A DNA stretch of 64,000 nucleotides from Trebonia sp963759545 (GCA_963759545.1 CAVXAB010000029.1:1-64000), one strand, 5' to 3'; counted from the first letter of the stretch, positions 49,296-57,852 are shown. Numbers and translations are program-made. The notes: generated from the letters alone by a model not told the origin.

Positions 49296-50460
49296 CCGGG
49301 GGTCGTCCCCCTGGCGATAAGAGCATCTTGCGGCCGGCCGGCGGCTGCGGCACGCTGTCCCGCCGCAGCGTGACCTTGACGTTGGCCCCTGCCTCCGGCG
49401 AGACGACGACCTCCTGCGCGGCGGCCACCCCGTCGGCAAGCAGCGTAGCGCTCACGTCCAGGGACCGCTTGACGAGGCCGAGCCCGATCGGCCCGAGCTC
49501 GAAGTGCCGCGCCGCGGACCCGACGAACCCCACCTGCGTGCCGTCCTCGAGCGTCAGCGGCGAGCCGTGCGCGGGCAGCCGGTCCACGGAGCCGTCTAGG
49601 TGCAGGAAGACCAGCCGACGCGGCGGGTGCCCGACGTTCTGGATCCGGGCGACGGTCTCCTGGCCCCGGTAGCACCCCTTGTTCAGGTGCACGGCGGAGT
49701 CGACGACACCAACCTCGTGCGGCAGGGTCTTGTGGTCGGTGTCGAGCCCCGGCCGCGGCACGCGCGCGGCGATCCGCGCCGCCTCAAAGGCCCACAGGCC
49801 TGCGACGGGGAAGGTCGCGGCCAGACTTCCCGCCGCCTCCGGTGGAACGATCAGGTCGATCCCGAACGGGTTCTGCATGACCGCGGTCGCCCCCGCCTCT
49901 TCGAGCGCGTTCGATACTCTCGCGTCTCCATCGGGCGCGCCTCGGGGGGTACGGGGGGTCGCCCCCCCGGGAGATGACTGCGTGGCGGGCAGGGAGTCAG
50001 CCGCTTCCGTTCTGGATATGACTCCGCCCTCGGCCGGGAGCGGGCCGGCCAGCGTCTGCACCACGAGTACCCCGGTCAGGTCCTCGACTTCCACCCGCAG
50101 CATGAAGCGCATGGAGTTGAGGTAGTCGACGAGGGCCTTGGCGGTGTGCGGCTCGACGTGAATCCAGGTGGCCGTGCCGTCGTCCGTGAGCGTCAGGTGG
50201 TGCTCAAGGTGCCCCTGGGGGGTCAGGATGAGCGCCTCCTTGGTGCTGCCGGGTGCGAGGCGCTCCACGTCTTGGCTGGTTAGGCTGTGCAGCCAGCTCA
50301 GCCGGTCCTGGCCGGTGACCTTCACGACGCCCCGGTTGGACCGGTCGACGAGGACCTGGCCCTCCGTCATCGCGCGCTGCTCCCGCATGGGGTCGCCGTA
50401 GTGCGCCGCGACGCCTTCGTCCGGCCACTCCGCCTCGACGGCACCGTTGATCTCAAGCAC
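49237..50460 (-). CDS. ygfZ: YgfZ/GcvT-like folate-binding protein
   Basis: 407 residues. LNKGCYRGQETVARI near residue 256 is the family hallmark KGC[Y/F]xGQE. It has the GcvT-like fold with folate-binding residues such as DRSNRGVVKVTGQDRLSWL near residue 40. YgfZ supports repair or assembly of certain iron-sulfur proteins. An inserted SSPGGATPRTPRGAPDG loop near residue 170 and the tail after AGRKMLLSPGG are encoded by dispersed repeats. It overlaps the Fur-family gene by eight bases. Confidence 0.9.
   Translation of the reverse strand: MLEINGAVEAEWPDEGVAAHYGDPMREQRAMTEGQVLVDRSNRGVVKVTGQDRLSWLHSLTSQDVERLAPGSTKEALILTPQGHLEHHLTLTDDGTATWIHVEPHTAKALVDYLNSMRFMLRVEVEDLTGVLVVQTLAGPLPAEGGVISRTEAADSLPATQSSPGGATPRTPRGAPDGDARVSNALEEAGATAVMQNPFGIDLIVPPEAAGSLAATFPVAGLWAFEAARIAARVPRPGLDTDHKTLPHEVGVVDSAVHLNKGCYRGQETVARIQNVGHPPRRLVFLHLDGSVDRLPAHGSPLTLEDGTQVGFVGSAARHFELGPIGLGLVKRSLDVSATLLADGVAAAQEVVVSPEAGANVKVTLRRDSVPQPPAGRKMLLSPGGRPPDEYSYFAVATKQFPGGAQN
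49941..49973. repeat. Partial copy of the structured repeat inside ygfZ
   Basis: CTCGGGGGGTACGGGGGGTC then GCCCCCCCGGGAG matches the inverted first block of the structured repeat. It keeps frame and encodes PGGATPRTPR in the YgfZ interdomain region. Confidence 0.65.
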
Positions 50461-50896
50461 TGTTTTTGCTCCTACAGTCGTTGCACCGGCCGAACACGGT
50501 CAGGTGCGAGACGTTGATCTCGAACCCGTGCTGCTCGTCGAGTGCCCTGGTGAGCGGCGCGATCGCGTCCGGGCTGGCCTGGTCGATCTTCCCGCAGTCC
50601 TGGCAGACCAGGTGGACGTGCGCCGCTTCCGTGGCCAGGTGATAGGTCGGCGCGCCGTGGTTCAGGTGCGTGTGGGCGACGAGGCCGAGTGTGTCGAGCA
50701 GCTCAAGCGTGCGGTAGATCGTCGAGATGTTGACGCCCTTGGCGGTCTGCTGCACGCAGGCCGCGATCTCCTCAGGCGTCGCGTGGTTGAGCTTGGCAAC
50801 CGCCTCGAGGACGAGCTGGCGCTGCGGGGTGACCCGGTAGCCGCGGGACCTCAGCTCCTCGTCCCAGCTGCGGTGTCGCTGCGGCCCTTGCTCCAT
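50453..50896 (-). CDS. Fur-family metalloregulator
   Basis: 147 residues from ATG 50896. The winged helix (YRVTPQRQLVLEAVAKLNHATPEEI, GVNISTIYRTLELLDTLGLV) is followed by THLNHGAPTYH, HVHLVCQDCGKI and FGRCNDC, the last two CxxC pairs holding the structural zinc. The metal sensed (Zn, Fe, Ni or peroxide) cannot be assigned. The gene opens the unit that continues into ygfZ. Confidence 0.9.
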   Translation of the reverse strand: MEQGPQRHRSWDEELRSRGYRVTPQRQLVLEAVAKLNHATPEEIAACVQQTAKGVNISTIYRTLELLDTLGLVAHTHLNHGAPTYHLATEAAHVHLVCQDCGKIDQASPDAIAPLTRALDEQHGFEINVSHLTVFGRCNDCRSKNSA

Positions 50897-51297
50897 GGCT
50901 TCGAGTCTAGTTCGGCCGCATGGGTGTGCCATCGTGTTGCGCTGGCGGCACCGCTGCCCCATCCACGTCAGTCGATGGACCGCGAATATTCTCTTGCATC
51001 AGTCCGGGGAACTCGCGTAGCGTCTGAGGTACGCGGAAGGGAGGTGGTCCTAGGTAATGCATACTTTTGGGACTTGCGAGGTGGCTGCTAGCTAGCCGCC
51101 GCCCCCGCTGTGTGGGTCCGCGTGGCGGATCCCGGCCCTGATGGGCGGCGGTGGGCTAATTTCTGGCAATCACCGGACCTCCGGGCTGACCGACCTTGTC
51201 CAGTCGGTCCCGCGTCTTAATGGCGCGCGAGTCGCCCGGGGGTTCTTTAATTTTCCCGTGGGGCGGCCTCCGGTACCCCGGCCAGGGACTTCCTGCC
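50897..51297. other. 401-bp intergenic region with a possible leader RNA
   Basis: Between the Fur-family gene (leftward, starting at 50896) and the nitrobindin gene (leftward, ending at 51298). The plus strand has GGGAGG then the 12-codon frame at 51057, followed by strong G/C stems (GCCGCCGCCC with GGGCGGCGGT; GGGTCCGC with GCGGATCCC). No plus-strand gene follows until 52090. Confidence 0.4.
51057..51095 (+). CDS. Possible 12-residue leader peptide MHTFGTCEVAAS
   Basis: AAGGGAGG lies about 15 bases upstream of the ATG, a longish but usable spacing. The peptide is MHTFGTCEVAAS followed by TAG, then a strong stem-loop. It has one Cys and no run of one amino acid, so simple attenuation by amino-acid supply is not obvious. 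Evidence is only the layout. Confidence 0.3.
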   Translation: MHTFGTCEVAAS

Positions 51298-51924
51298 CTA
51301 CTCGACCCAGTCCCACTGCAAGACGGCCCACAGGTGCGGGGTGAGCGGCTGGCCCATGGCCGCCATGTCGAAGGCGTAGGCCAGGTCCTTCTCCCCCTCC
51401 CTGGTCTGACTTGGGACCAGGCCGTAAAGCCGCTTGCCCGCGGTGTACGGCTTCGCGGTCGCGGTGCGGGCCACCGCGTCGGTGACCATCTCGATGCTCG
51501 TCAGGCCGCGGAATTCGCCCGCGTAGATCTCGGTGATCCCGGTGGGGTGGGTGAGCAGCACCTCCACCTTGCCCTCGGGCTGCGGGCGCCAGAAGCCGGT
51601 CTCCACCGCGAGCGGCTCAAGCCTGACCAGGTGGCCGTTCTCGTCCTGCCGCGGCTCGCCGTTCTCGTCTTCCGCCAGCCGCCAGCTGCGGCTGGTGTAG
51701 ATCAGGTACGGCTTGCCGATGTGCGAGAACGCGACTTCCTGCAGGAAGTTAAACGGCTTGATCGTCGGGTAATCGCCCTTGCCCGTGCCCTTCCAGCGGC
51801 CGAGCAGGAAGCTGAGCGGCGCGATGGCGGGGTGCTCCGCCGGCAGTTCAACGCTGGTCACGCCGGGTTCCGCCGTGTCCTCCCCTGACGTGCCTGACGT
51901 GCCTGACGTGCCGTCATCCGTCAT
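51298..51924 (-). CDS. Nitrobindin-like heme-binding beta-barrel protein
   Basis: 208 residues. After a Ser/Gly/Thr-rich start come PLSFLLGRWKGTGKGDYP (the GxWxGxG motif), FSHIGKPYLIYTSRSW, and AYAFDMAAMGQPLTPHLWAVLQ with the likely proximal His. The family binds ferric heme and can isomerise peroxynitrite. It overlaps the 36-residue membrane protein gene by 11 bases and uses a GGGGAGG site inside it. Confidence 0.9.
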   Translation of the reverse strand: MTDDGTSGTSGTSGEDTAEPGVTSVELPAEHPAIAPLSFLLGRWKGTGKGDYPTIKPFNFLQEVAFSHIGKPYLIYTSRSWRLAEDENGEPRQDENGHLVRLEPLAVETGFWRPQPEGKVEVLLTHPTGITEIYAGEFRGLTSIEMVTDAVARTATAKPYTAGKRLYGLVPSQTREGEKDLAYAFDMAAMGQPLTPHLWAVLQWDWVE

Positions 51925-52024
51925 GCGGGCCTCCCCTGATCACCTTGACGGCCGTGTAGCCGGCTGCGATGGCGACCACGGCATAGGCAAGGATAATGAC
52001 CGTCGCGCTCAGCATCCCGTGCAT
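51914..52024 (-). CDS. 36-residue single-helix membrane protein
   Basis: MHGMLSATVIILAYAVVAIA followed by AGYTAVKVIRGGPHDG: one hydrophobic helix with a basic, short cytosolic tail. It starts at ATG 52024 and its stop lies 11 bases inside the nitrobindin gene, whose ribosome-binding site it contains; the two are therefore coupled. Function unknown. Confidence 0.7.
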   Translation of the reverse strand: MHGMLSATVIILAYAVVAIAAGYTAVKVIRGGPHDG

Positions 52025-52089
52025 GGGGTGGAGTCTAGGTCCGGCGTCCGATTTGCGCCTGGAGGCACGCCGAGGGCTAGAGTTCTGCT

Positions 52090-52452
52090 GTGGCGCGAAA
52101 GCTAGTGATCAAGGTCACGGCGGGCAAGGATGAGCCCGAACGGTGCAATCAGGCCTTCACGGTGGCATCGACGGCGGTTGCCAGCGGGGTGCCCGTCTCC
52201 CTGTGGCTCACGGGCGAGGCGGCGTGGTTCGGGCTGCCAGGCAGGGCGGACGACTTCTCGCTGCCGCACGCCGCGCCGCTCGCGGACCTGCTCGCGTCGG
52301 TGCTCGCCCTCGGCACGGTGACGATCTGCAGCCAGTGCGCGGCCCGCAGGGACATCACGCCGCAGGACGTGATCGAGGGGGTCAGGATCGCCGGCGCGGC
52401 CACGTTCGTCGCCGAGGCGGTCGCGGACGACGTCCAGGCCCTGGTCTACTAG
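52090..52452 (+). CDS. DsrE-family protein
   Basis: 120 residues. KLVIKVTAGKDEPERCNQAFTVASTAV and VPVSLWLTGEAAWFGLPG fit the DsrE fold; TICSQCAARRDI holds a CxxC pair at the usual cysteine position, and Cys19 is another. Relatives handle sulfur relay in tRNA thiolation or sulfide metabolism. It ends in a four-base convergent overlap with gatD. Confidence 0.8.
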   Translation: MARKLVIKVTAGKDEPERCNQAFTVASTAVASGVPVSLWLTGEAAWFGLPGRADDFSLPHAAPLADLLASVLALGTVTICSQCAARRDITPQDVIEGVRIAGAATFVAEAVADDVQALVY

Positions 52453-53168
52453 CCGGGGCTCGCGACGGCGGCCAGGCGCTCTTCCCGCAGCCGGTTGGCC
52501 AGTTCCTCGGCCTGCGGCGGCAGCGGCGGCAGCGGTCCCGCGGCCCAGTACAGCAGCAGGTCGGCGAGGCCAGGATTGCGGACGAGCGCAGGGCCGTGCA
52601 GGTACGTGCCGAGTACCCGGCCCGCGTAGGCGCCCTCCGTCCCGTCGCCGTTGCCTGTGCCGAGCGTGGTGCGGGCGAGCGGCAAGGCGTTCTGGCCGAG
52701 TCGCGTGACCCCCTGATGGTTCTCGAAGCCGGTCAGCTTGCCCACGTTCAGCCCGGGGTCGACGTCGGCGACGATCTCACCGACCGCGCGCCGCTCTCCC
52801 CGGCCGCTGCGAATGTCGAGCAGGCCGAGTCCCCGCACGGGTACGTCGTCGGCGCCGCCGAACTCCATGCCGAGCATCTGGTAACCCGCGCAGACCGCGA
52901 ACACCACCGCGCCGCGTTCGGCCGCGGCGTGCAGCCCGCCGTCGGCGAGCAGCCGCCTGGCCGCCAGCGTCTGCGGCAGGTCCTCGCCCCCGCCCATCAG
53001 GTAGATGTCGCCGTCGCGCGGCACCGGCTGGTCGGAGTTGACCTCGACGATCTCGACCGGCAGGCCGCGCAGCCGCGCGCGCCGCTCAAGCACGAGCGCG
53101 TTGCCACGGTCGCCGTAGGTGCTGAGCAGGTCCGGGTAGACCCAGACAAGGCGGAGCGCCCTTGACAT
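52449..53168 (-). CDS. gatD: Lipid II isoglutaminyl synthase, glutaminase subunit
   Basis: 239 residues, class I amidotransferase fold of the CobB/CobQ type. VFAVCAGYQMLG has the nucleophilic Cys near residue 94, and GTYLHGPALVRNP the catalytic His. It feeds ammonia to MurT to amidate the D-Glu of lipid II stem peptides. GGGAGGATTCAGTT precedes ATG 53168. The murT frame runs 172 bases into it. Confidence 0.93.
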   Translation of the reverse strand: MSRALRLVWVYPDLLSTYGDRGNALVLERRARLRGLPVEIVEVNSDQPVPRDGDIYLMGGGEDLPQTLAARRLLADGGLHAAAERGAVVFAVCAGYQMLGMEFGGADDVPVRGLGLLDIRSGRGERRAVGEIVADVDPGLNVGKLTGFENHQGVTRLGQNALPLARTTLGTGNGDGTEGAYAGRVLGTYLHGPALVRNPGLADLLLYWAAGPLPPLPPQAEELANRLREERLAAVASPG

Positions 53169-54433
53169 AACTGAATCCTCCCGAGAGCCACGCGGTACTG
53201 CTGGAACGCGGTGTAGTTCGCGAGCACCTCGAGGTTCGGTGCCACGGTCAGTGCCGCGTCGACCGCCTCGTCGATGTCCTTCACCAGCCTGAAGGCCACC
53301 TCGTCGGCCTCAAGGCGGACAGCCAGGTCAAGACTGCGCTCGCCGCCGACGAGGACGTGCCTGCCGCGCAGCCGCCGGAAGTCCACGTCCCACAGCCACG
53401 AGGTGTCTCTGCCGTCGGGTCCCTGCGCGTTGACTGAGAGCAGGATCGGGGTCGGCGCCGGGGCCATCACGTCGAGCGCCTCAAGCCACCCGGCCGGGTT
53501 CTTGGCGAGCAGCAGCCGGATGTCGCAGCCCCGGCGGTTCACCTGCGTGTACCGCCCCGCCACCGAGGTGACCGCGCGCAGTTCGTTGAGCGCCTGCGTG
53601 ACGTGCACGCCGAAGGCCTCGGCCACGGCGAGCGCGATGACCGCGTTGGACCGGTTGGCCCGCCCGGGCAACGCGAGGTCAAGCGGGGTGGCCCGCCCCG
53701 TGGGGTCGATCACCTCGTTGTCGTAGAGCAGCCAGCTCACCGGCGGCCGCCGCAGGCCGCATTCCCTGCAGGACCAGTCGTCACCGTCGCGCTGCAGGTG
53801 GGCACCGCAGTGCGGGCAGCACCAGGAGTCCTCACGCCACCGCTGGCCGGCGGCGACCCAGGTGGCCTTTCGCGCCGAGCTCGCCGCCCAGGCGACAAGC
53901 GGATCGTCTGCGTTGGCCACCACCCGGCAGTCCGGTGCGTTCTCGAGCGCCTCCCGCCAGCGGCGGGCGAGCAGCCAGATCTCCGCCGCGCGGTCCATCT
54001 GGTCGCGGCTGAGGTTAAGCAGGACGACCACCGCGGGCCTGGTCGCCTTGATCATCGCCGGGATGTACTTCTCGTCGGTCTCAAGGACCGCGACCCGCGC
54101 GTCGGGTGCGCGGCTGAGCGCCGACGTGAGCCCGGCCTCCATGTTCGCACCGTAGATGTTCGAAGCGATCTGGCCGCCGAGCGGTGCGAGCGCGGCGGTG
54201 ATCAGCTTCGTGGTCGTGGTCTTGCCGTTGGTGCCGGTGACGAGGACGACCTGGCGCCCCGCGGCCAGCAGGGACAGCAGGTCGGGCGCCAGGCGCAAGC
54301 TGATGACGCCGCCGATGACAGAGCCATCGCCCTTCCCGGCGAGACGGGAGACGGTGGCGGCCGCGCCGCCCACGGTGGTCGCGACCCTGGCCCGCATCGG
54401 CAGCCTGAAGCGCTGTTGGGTGTTGTCATCCAT
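52997..54433 (-). CDS. murT: Lipid II isoglutaminyl synthase, Mur-ligase-like subunit
   Basis: 478 residues. VVLVTGTNGKTTTTKLI is the ATP loop; CPHCGAHLQRDGDDWSCREC is the zinc ribbon typical of MurT; a DUF1727 C-terminal domain follows (ALDVMAPAPTPILLSVNAQGPDGRD, ANYTAFQQYRVAL). MurT should end near residue 420; the last 57 residues read gatD DNA in another frame and are Arg/Ser/Thr-rich, so either an unusual overlap or a lost stop. Confidence 0.9.
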   Translation of the reverse strand: MDDNTQQRFRLPMRARVATTVGGAAATVSRLAGKGDGSVIGGVISLRLAPDLLSLLAAGRQVVLVTGTNGKTTTTKLITAALAPLGGQIASNIYGANMEAGLTSALSRAPDARVAVLETDEKYIPAMIKATRPAVVVLLNLSRDQMDRAAEIWLLARRWREALENAPDCRVVANADDPLVAWAASSARKATWVAAGQRWREDSWCCPHCGAHLQRDGDDWSCRECGLRRPPVSWLLYDNEVIDPTGRATPLDLALPGRANRSNAVIALAVAEAFGVHVTQALNELRAVTSVAGRYTQVNRRGCDIRLLLAKNPAGWLEALDVMAPAPTPILLSVNAQGPDGRDTSWLWDVDFRRLRGRHVLVGGERSLDLAVRLEADEVAFRLVKDIDEAVDAALTVAPNLEVLANYTAFQQYRVALGRIQLCQGRSALSGSTRTCSAPTATVATRSCLSGARGCAACRSRSSRSTPTSRCRATATST

Positions 54434-54644
54434 CGTGGGGCCGATGCTATCCGCTCAGCGGCCTCACGCGGGCGGCGTCGGCCCGCCGGCGTGTGACGGG
54501 ACCGTTAACTGTGCAGATGGGGTCGAGCGCGCCGTTGCCCAGGGCTCCGGTGCTCACCCGTTGTCGCCATCAACACGTCCCGGCGAGTGACAACGGGCGC
54601 CGCCACGAAAATGGGTACTGGCCTCCGAGACTGGCCCGGCCGGG

Positions 54645-55067
54645 TCAGTGCCGGGTCCGAAGGTTTCTGGCGTGGAGGAATCCGGCCAGGCCGATCAGGG
54701 GGACGTGGATGGCGGGAAGGTTGCGGGCGAACCACCTGGGCAGGTAGATGTCGGTGACCGAGCCCCGCTCGGCCCCCAGACGCTCGGCGACCTGGGTGAG
54801 CGGGCAGCGGAACCCGGCCCCGGCGAAGATCAGGCTTTCGGTCGCGACGACTCCCGCGGCGATGCCTGCGCGCCAGTCCGATCGCCTGGCGAACCCCGAG
54901 TACAGGACATAAACCACGCACGCCTCGATGGAGAACCAGGCCAGCGTGTGAATGGCCATGACCGCCCTGAGCGCTGCATCCGAACCGCGTGCGGACGCTT
55001 CCTGTGGTGCCGGGCGCGGCTCAGCCCGGCCTTCGAGCTTGGCCTTGATAAGGGTGATGTCGTGCAT
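54645..55067 (-). CDS. Small membrane protein, DUF2784-like
   Basis: 140 residues with hydrophobic segments near residues 34-56, 67-85 and 113-130. FRCPLTQVAERLG resembles the CPLT signature of DUF2784 proteins, but the match is short. RNLPAIHVPLIGLAGFLHARNL closes the protein. Function unknown. It is the last gene of the leftward sulfur block, or a separate gene. Confidence 0.55.
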   Translation of the reverse strand: MHDITLIKAKLEGRAEPRPAPQEASARGSDAALRAVMAIHTLAWFSIEACVVYVLYSGFARRSDWRAGIAAGVVATESLIFAGAGFRCPLTQVAERLGAERGSVTDIYLPRWFARNLPAIHVPLIGLAGFLHARNLRTRH

Positions 55068-55114
55068 CGCCGGGTGCCCCTCGATCTCATGGGTGTCACC
55101 CCAGAGGGTATTCG

Positions 55115-55495
55115 TTAGCTGGCGACTGGCTGCTGACCGTTCTGCTGAGCGGTGCGCTCGGCGTAGAACTCCTGGAACGCGGCGAACGCCCGCGCGCCGT
55201 ACACGGTGGCCGGGCCGCCGTTCATCAGGAACGTGACGCCGATCGCCTCGGCCGCCTCAGCCGGGGTCGCGCCGTGCAGCACCGCCGCGTGCGCGTGCGC
55301 GACGATGCACCCGTCGCACTCCTTGCTGACCGCGATCGCCAGGGCGATGAGCTCCTTGGTGCGCACGTCTAGCGCGCCCGGGGCCAGCGCGGAGTCATAA
55401 AGCTGCTTGTAGCCCGCGTACACCTGCGGGATCGCGTGCCGCAGTTCGCGGGACGGCACCCGTAGCTCCTCGCGAACGTTCTTTCCGTAACCCAT
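55115..55495 (-). CDS. AhpD/carboxymuconolactone-decarboxylase-like protein
   Basis: 126 residues. ELIALAIAVSKECDGCIVAHAHAAVLHGAT has the ExxxCxxCxxxH active-site motif of AhpD-like thiol reductases. This points to peroxide or disulfide reduction rather than decarboxylation. Start chosen at ATG 55495, with GGAGCGGGCG just upstream. It sits downstream of the DsrE2 gene on the same strand, in keeping with a redox-sulfur function. Confidence 0.82.
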   Translation of the reverse strand: MGYGKNVREELRVPSRELRHAIPQVYAGYKQLYDSALAPGALDVRTKELIALAIAVSKECDGCIVAHAHAAVLHGATPAEAAEAIGVTFLMNGGPATVYGARAFAAFQEFYAERTAQQNGQQPVAS

Positions 55496-55620
55496 CGCCC
55501 GCTCCTTCCGATGACAGCCAGCCATACGGCTACAGCATCGCCCGGGCGGCCCGGGCGGGGCAGCGGCCGCAAGTCGCCTGCTGCCCGCCATTGGTCCCGA
55601 GCACCCGCCAGCTGGAGGGG

Positions 55621-56088
55621 TCAGGTGAAGATGATCTCGCCGCCGGCTGCGAGGTCGTAGAACTCGCCGACGGTGATGATGTCCTTGACCTGGTCGATGA
55701 GGTCGCTCTTGGCGAGCCCGAACAGGTCGGTGGACGCCTTGCAGGCGTACAGCCCGGCACCGGTGTCGGCGATCATCTCGACGAACTCAGGGATAGAGGG
55801 GATGTCGAGCGCGTCCATCTTGCGGGCCATGTAGTGGGTCATGACCGAGGAGACGCCTGGCAGGCCGCCGGCCCAGGTGGCCAGGTGCAGGCCGGGGTTG
55901 CCGACGGTGGCCAGCTTGATGTGCTCGTGCCGTGCCTTGTGGATGGCGTCGAGGCCGAAGAAGGTGAAGAAGAGGTTCGCCTCCATCCCCTCTGCCCGCG
56001 CCCCGTTGGCCATGATCAGCCCCGGGTAGATGCCCTCGATCGACCCCTTGGAGATGATGACGGAAACCTTCTCGATCTTGGCGGCCAT
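55621..56088 (-). CDS. DsrE2-family sulfur carrier-like protein
   Basis: 155 residues. VSVIISKGSIEGIYPGLIMANGARAEG is the N-terminal strand-loop of DsrE2 proteins and GLYACKASTDLFGL holds the single likely sulfane-carrying Cys near residue 116. LFFTFFGLDAIHKARHEHI is typical too. DsrE2 proteins pass persulfide sulfur to DsrC-type acceptors; the dsrC-like gene lies 33 bases upstream on the same strand. Confidence 0.85.
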   Translation of the reverse strand: MAAKIEKVSVIISKGSIEGIYPGLIMANGARAEGMEANLFFTFFGLDAIHKARHEHIKLATVGNPGLHLATWAGGLPGVSSVMTHYMARKMDALDIPSIPEFVEMIADTGAGLYACKASTDLFGLAKSDLIDQVKDIITVGEFYDLAAGGEIIFT

Positions 56089-56121
56089 GTAGCCGCCCTC
56101 CTTTCCGCCTCCGCCGGCCGC

Positions 56122-56439
56122 TCAGATGCAGCCGCGAGGCTTCGGGATCCCGGCGATCTTCGCCGCGATCTTCGCTGGCCCCTTGGGGAACAGCTGGTAG
56201 AGCTCCCTGACGCTCACGCCGGAGGTCTTGCCGAGCACCCGGACGGTCGGCCCGGTGCCCTTGACCTCGTACTCGTGCCGCATGAACTTGATGACCTGCC
56301 AGTGCCGCCCGGTGATCTCGGCGATGCCCTCGGCCGCGGCGATCTGCGGGGCCATCTCGTCCCGCCATTGCGCCGGATCGGTGAAGAAGCCCTCGTCGTT
56401 GACGGCGACTGCGGTTCCTGCGTAGGTCGCGGTGGGCAT
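56122..56439 (-). CDS. DsrC/TusE-like sulfur acceptor with one C-terminal Cys
   Basis: 105 residues from ATG 56439. NDEGFFTDPAQWRDEMAP, ITGRHWQVIKFMRHEY and VRELYQLFPKGPAKIAAKIAG are family signatures. The penultimate Cys is present (KPRGCI), but the second Cys eleven residues earlier is Ala (KIAAKIAG), so it cannot form the DsrC disulfide and works like TusE. No dsrAB genes are seen here. It starts 20 bases after the SQR remnant. Confidence 0.88.
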   Translation of the reverse strand: MPTATYAGTAVAVNDEGFFTDPAQWRDEMAPQIAAAEGIAEITGRHWQVIKFMRHEYEVKGTGPTVRVLGKTSGVSVRELYQLFPKGPAKIAAKIAGIPKPRGCI

Positions 56440-56459
56440 GATCGTGCCTCTGTCTCTCT

Positions 56460-57609
56460 CTATCGCGCTGACGCCGCCGCGCGGCTGTCGCGGGGCAGGT
56501 CCTTCCCGGCGGCCGGCATCCGGCTGTGCACGGCCGGAATCTCCCTGCCCGGCAGCAGCACGTGCCAGTACAGCCACCGGAAGCCCAGTTTCCCGAGGTG
56601 GTTGAGCCGCGACTGGCGCAGCAGCGGCAGCCCGACCCGGCCGGGGAAGCGCCCGGTCAGCGGCTCGGTGTCGTAGTTGAAGTCGATCAGCAGGGCCTTG
56701 CGGGACCCGCTCTCGATGAAGCAGTTAGTGTGCCCGTCGTAGCGAGGCGTCCATCGGCTGGCCCGCCAGGTACCTGGCGATGTTCCCGGCGACGACCTCG
56801 CCCTCGAAGTGGGCGACCGAGCCCGCCTTGGACGCGGGGACGTCGGTGGCGTCCCCGATCACGAATACGTTCGGCTTCGCCCTGGACTGCAGGGTCTGCC
56901 GGTCGGCGGGCACGAAGCCCAGCTCGTCGCCGAGGCCGGGCGAGCGCCCGATGTAGGCCTGGCCGCCGTGCAGCGGTATCACCACCGCCAGGTCGAACGG
57001 GACCTCGCGCCCGTCGAAGGAAATGAGACGGCCGCCGGGGCCGTCCACCTCGCCGGTGTTGAACTCGGTGACGACGCTGACGCCCTTGTCCTTAAGCAAG
57101 CCGCTGAGCTCCCGGTTGCACGCCGGCTTGGTGAACGCGCCGTCGAGCGGCGTGACATAGGTCAGGTCGACCTTGTCCCTGATGCCGCGCTGACGGAAGT
57201 ACGAGTCGGCGAGGAAGCAGAACTCCAGCGGGGCGACCGGGCACTTGATCGGCATGTCCATCACGGCGACGACGAGTCGCCCGCGGGCGAACCCCGCGAG
57301 AGCCTTCTCCAGGGCAACCGCGCCGTCCAGGGTGTAGAAGGTGAAGGCCTTCTCCATCCAGCCCGGCCCGGTGAGCCCATCGGTTTCCTCCGGGACGAGC
57401 CGTGCCCCGGTCGCGATGACCAGGACGTCGTAGCCGACCTGCGTGCCGTCGGCCAGGCATACCTCGTTCTTGTCCAGGTCGACGCGGTCCACTGCAGCCT
57501 GCCGGAAGGTCACGCCGGGCCCGAGCTGACGGTGCCGCGGGCGGATCAGGCTGGAGGGCCTTGCCAGCCCGAACGGCACGAACAGCAGGCCCGGCTGGTA
57601 CAGGTGCTC
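56460..57609 (-). pseudogene. Sulfide:quinone oxidoreductase remnant
   Basis: The region reads EHLYQPGLLFVPFG (the SQR segment after the first beta-alpha-beta unit), LVIATGARLVPEE, MDMPIKCPVAPLEF with the catalytic Cys, FTKPACNRELSG, and VFVIGDATDVPASKAGSVAHFEGE. The N-terminal GxGxxG Rossmann motif (about 33 residues) is absent: the preceding DNA is the end of the CxxC protein gene. Near 56735 the frame shifts; the other frame continues YDGHTNCFIESGSRKALLIDF, the normal C-terminus, to the stop at 56460. As given it cannot make a working FAD enzyme unless assembly errors are corrected. Confidence 0.75.
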
Positions 57610-57631
57610 GGCAGCGCGATCAGGCGGTGGT

Positions 57632-57805
57632 TCAGCCGCGTCCGAAGAGCTTGCGAAGCCAGCCGCTGCTGCTGTCGACTTGGTCGCGTGGGTGGCCGGC
57701 GCACCGCTCTGCGGCCGGGACGCTGGCCATCACCTGCTTGACGTGCTGGCCGCAGCCGGCCCAGGTAGTCTTGCCGCATTTCCTGCAGGTGACTGTTCGG
57801 CACAT
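57632..57805 (-). CDS. 57-residue CxxC protein
   Basis: MCRTVTCRKCGKTTWAGCGQ then HVKQVMASVPAAERCAGH: five or so cysteines in CRKC and AGCGQH patterns suggest one small zinc site. The tail ends WLRKLFGRG. Similar short proteins occur next to oxidative and sulfur-stress genes in actinobacteria; function unknown. AAGGAG lies eight bases upstream of ATG 57805. It is 47 bases after the TauE-like gene. Confidence 0.8.
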   Translation of the reverse strand: MCRTVTCRKCGKTTWAGCGQHVKQVMASVPAAERCAGHPRDQVDSSSGWLRKLFGRG

Positions 57806-57852
57806 GATGGTTCTCCTTAAGAGTCGGGTGTCGTAAGGCGAGTTGCTAGCGG

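Noticed and set aside
51096..51180. 6C RNA-type motif after the small leader frame
   Set aside because: The C-runs are not in two hairpin loops as the 6C model needs.
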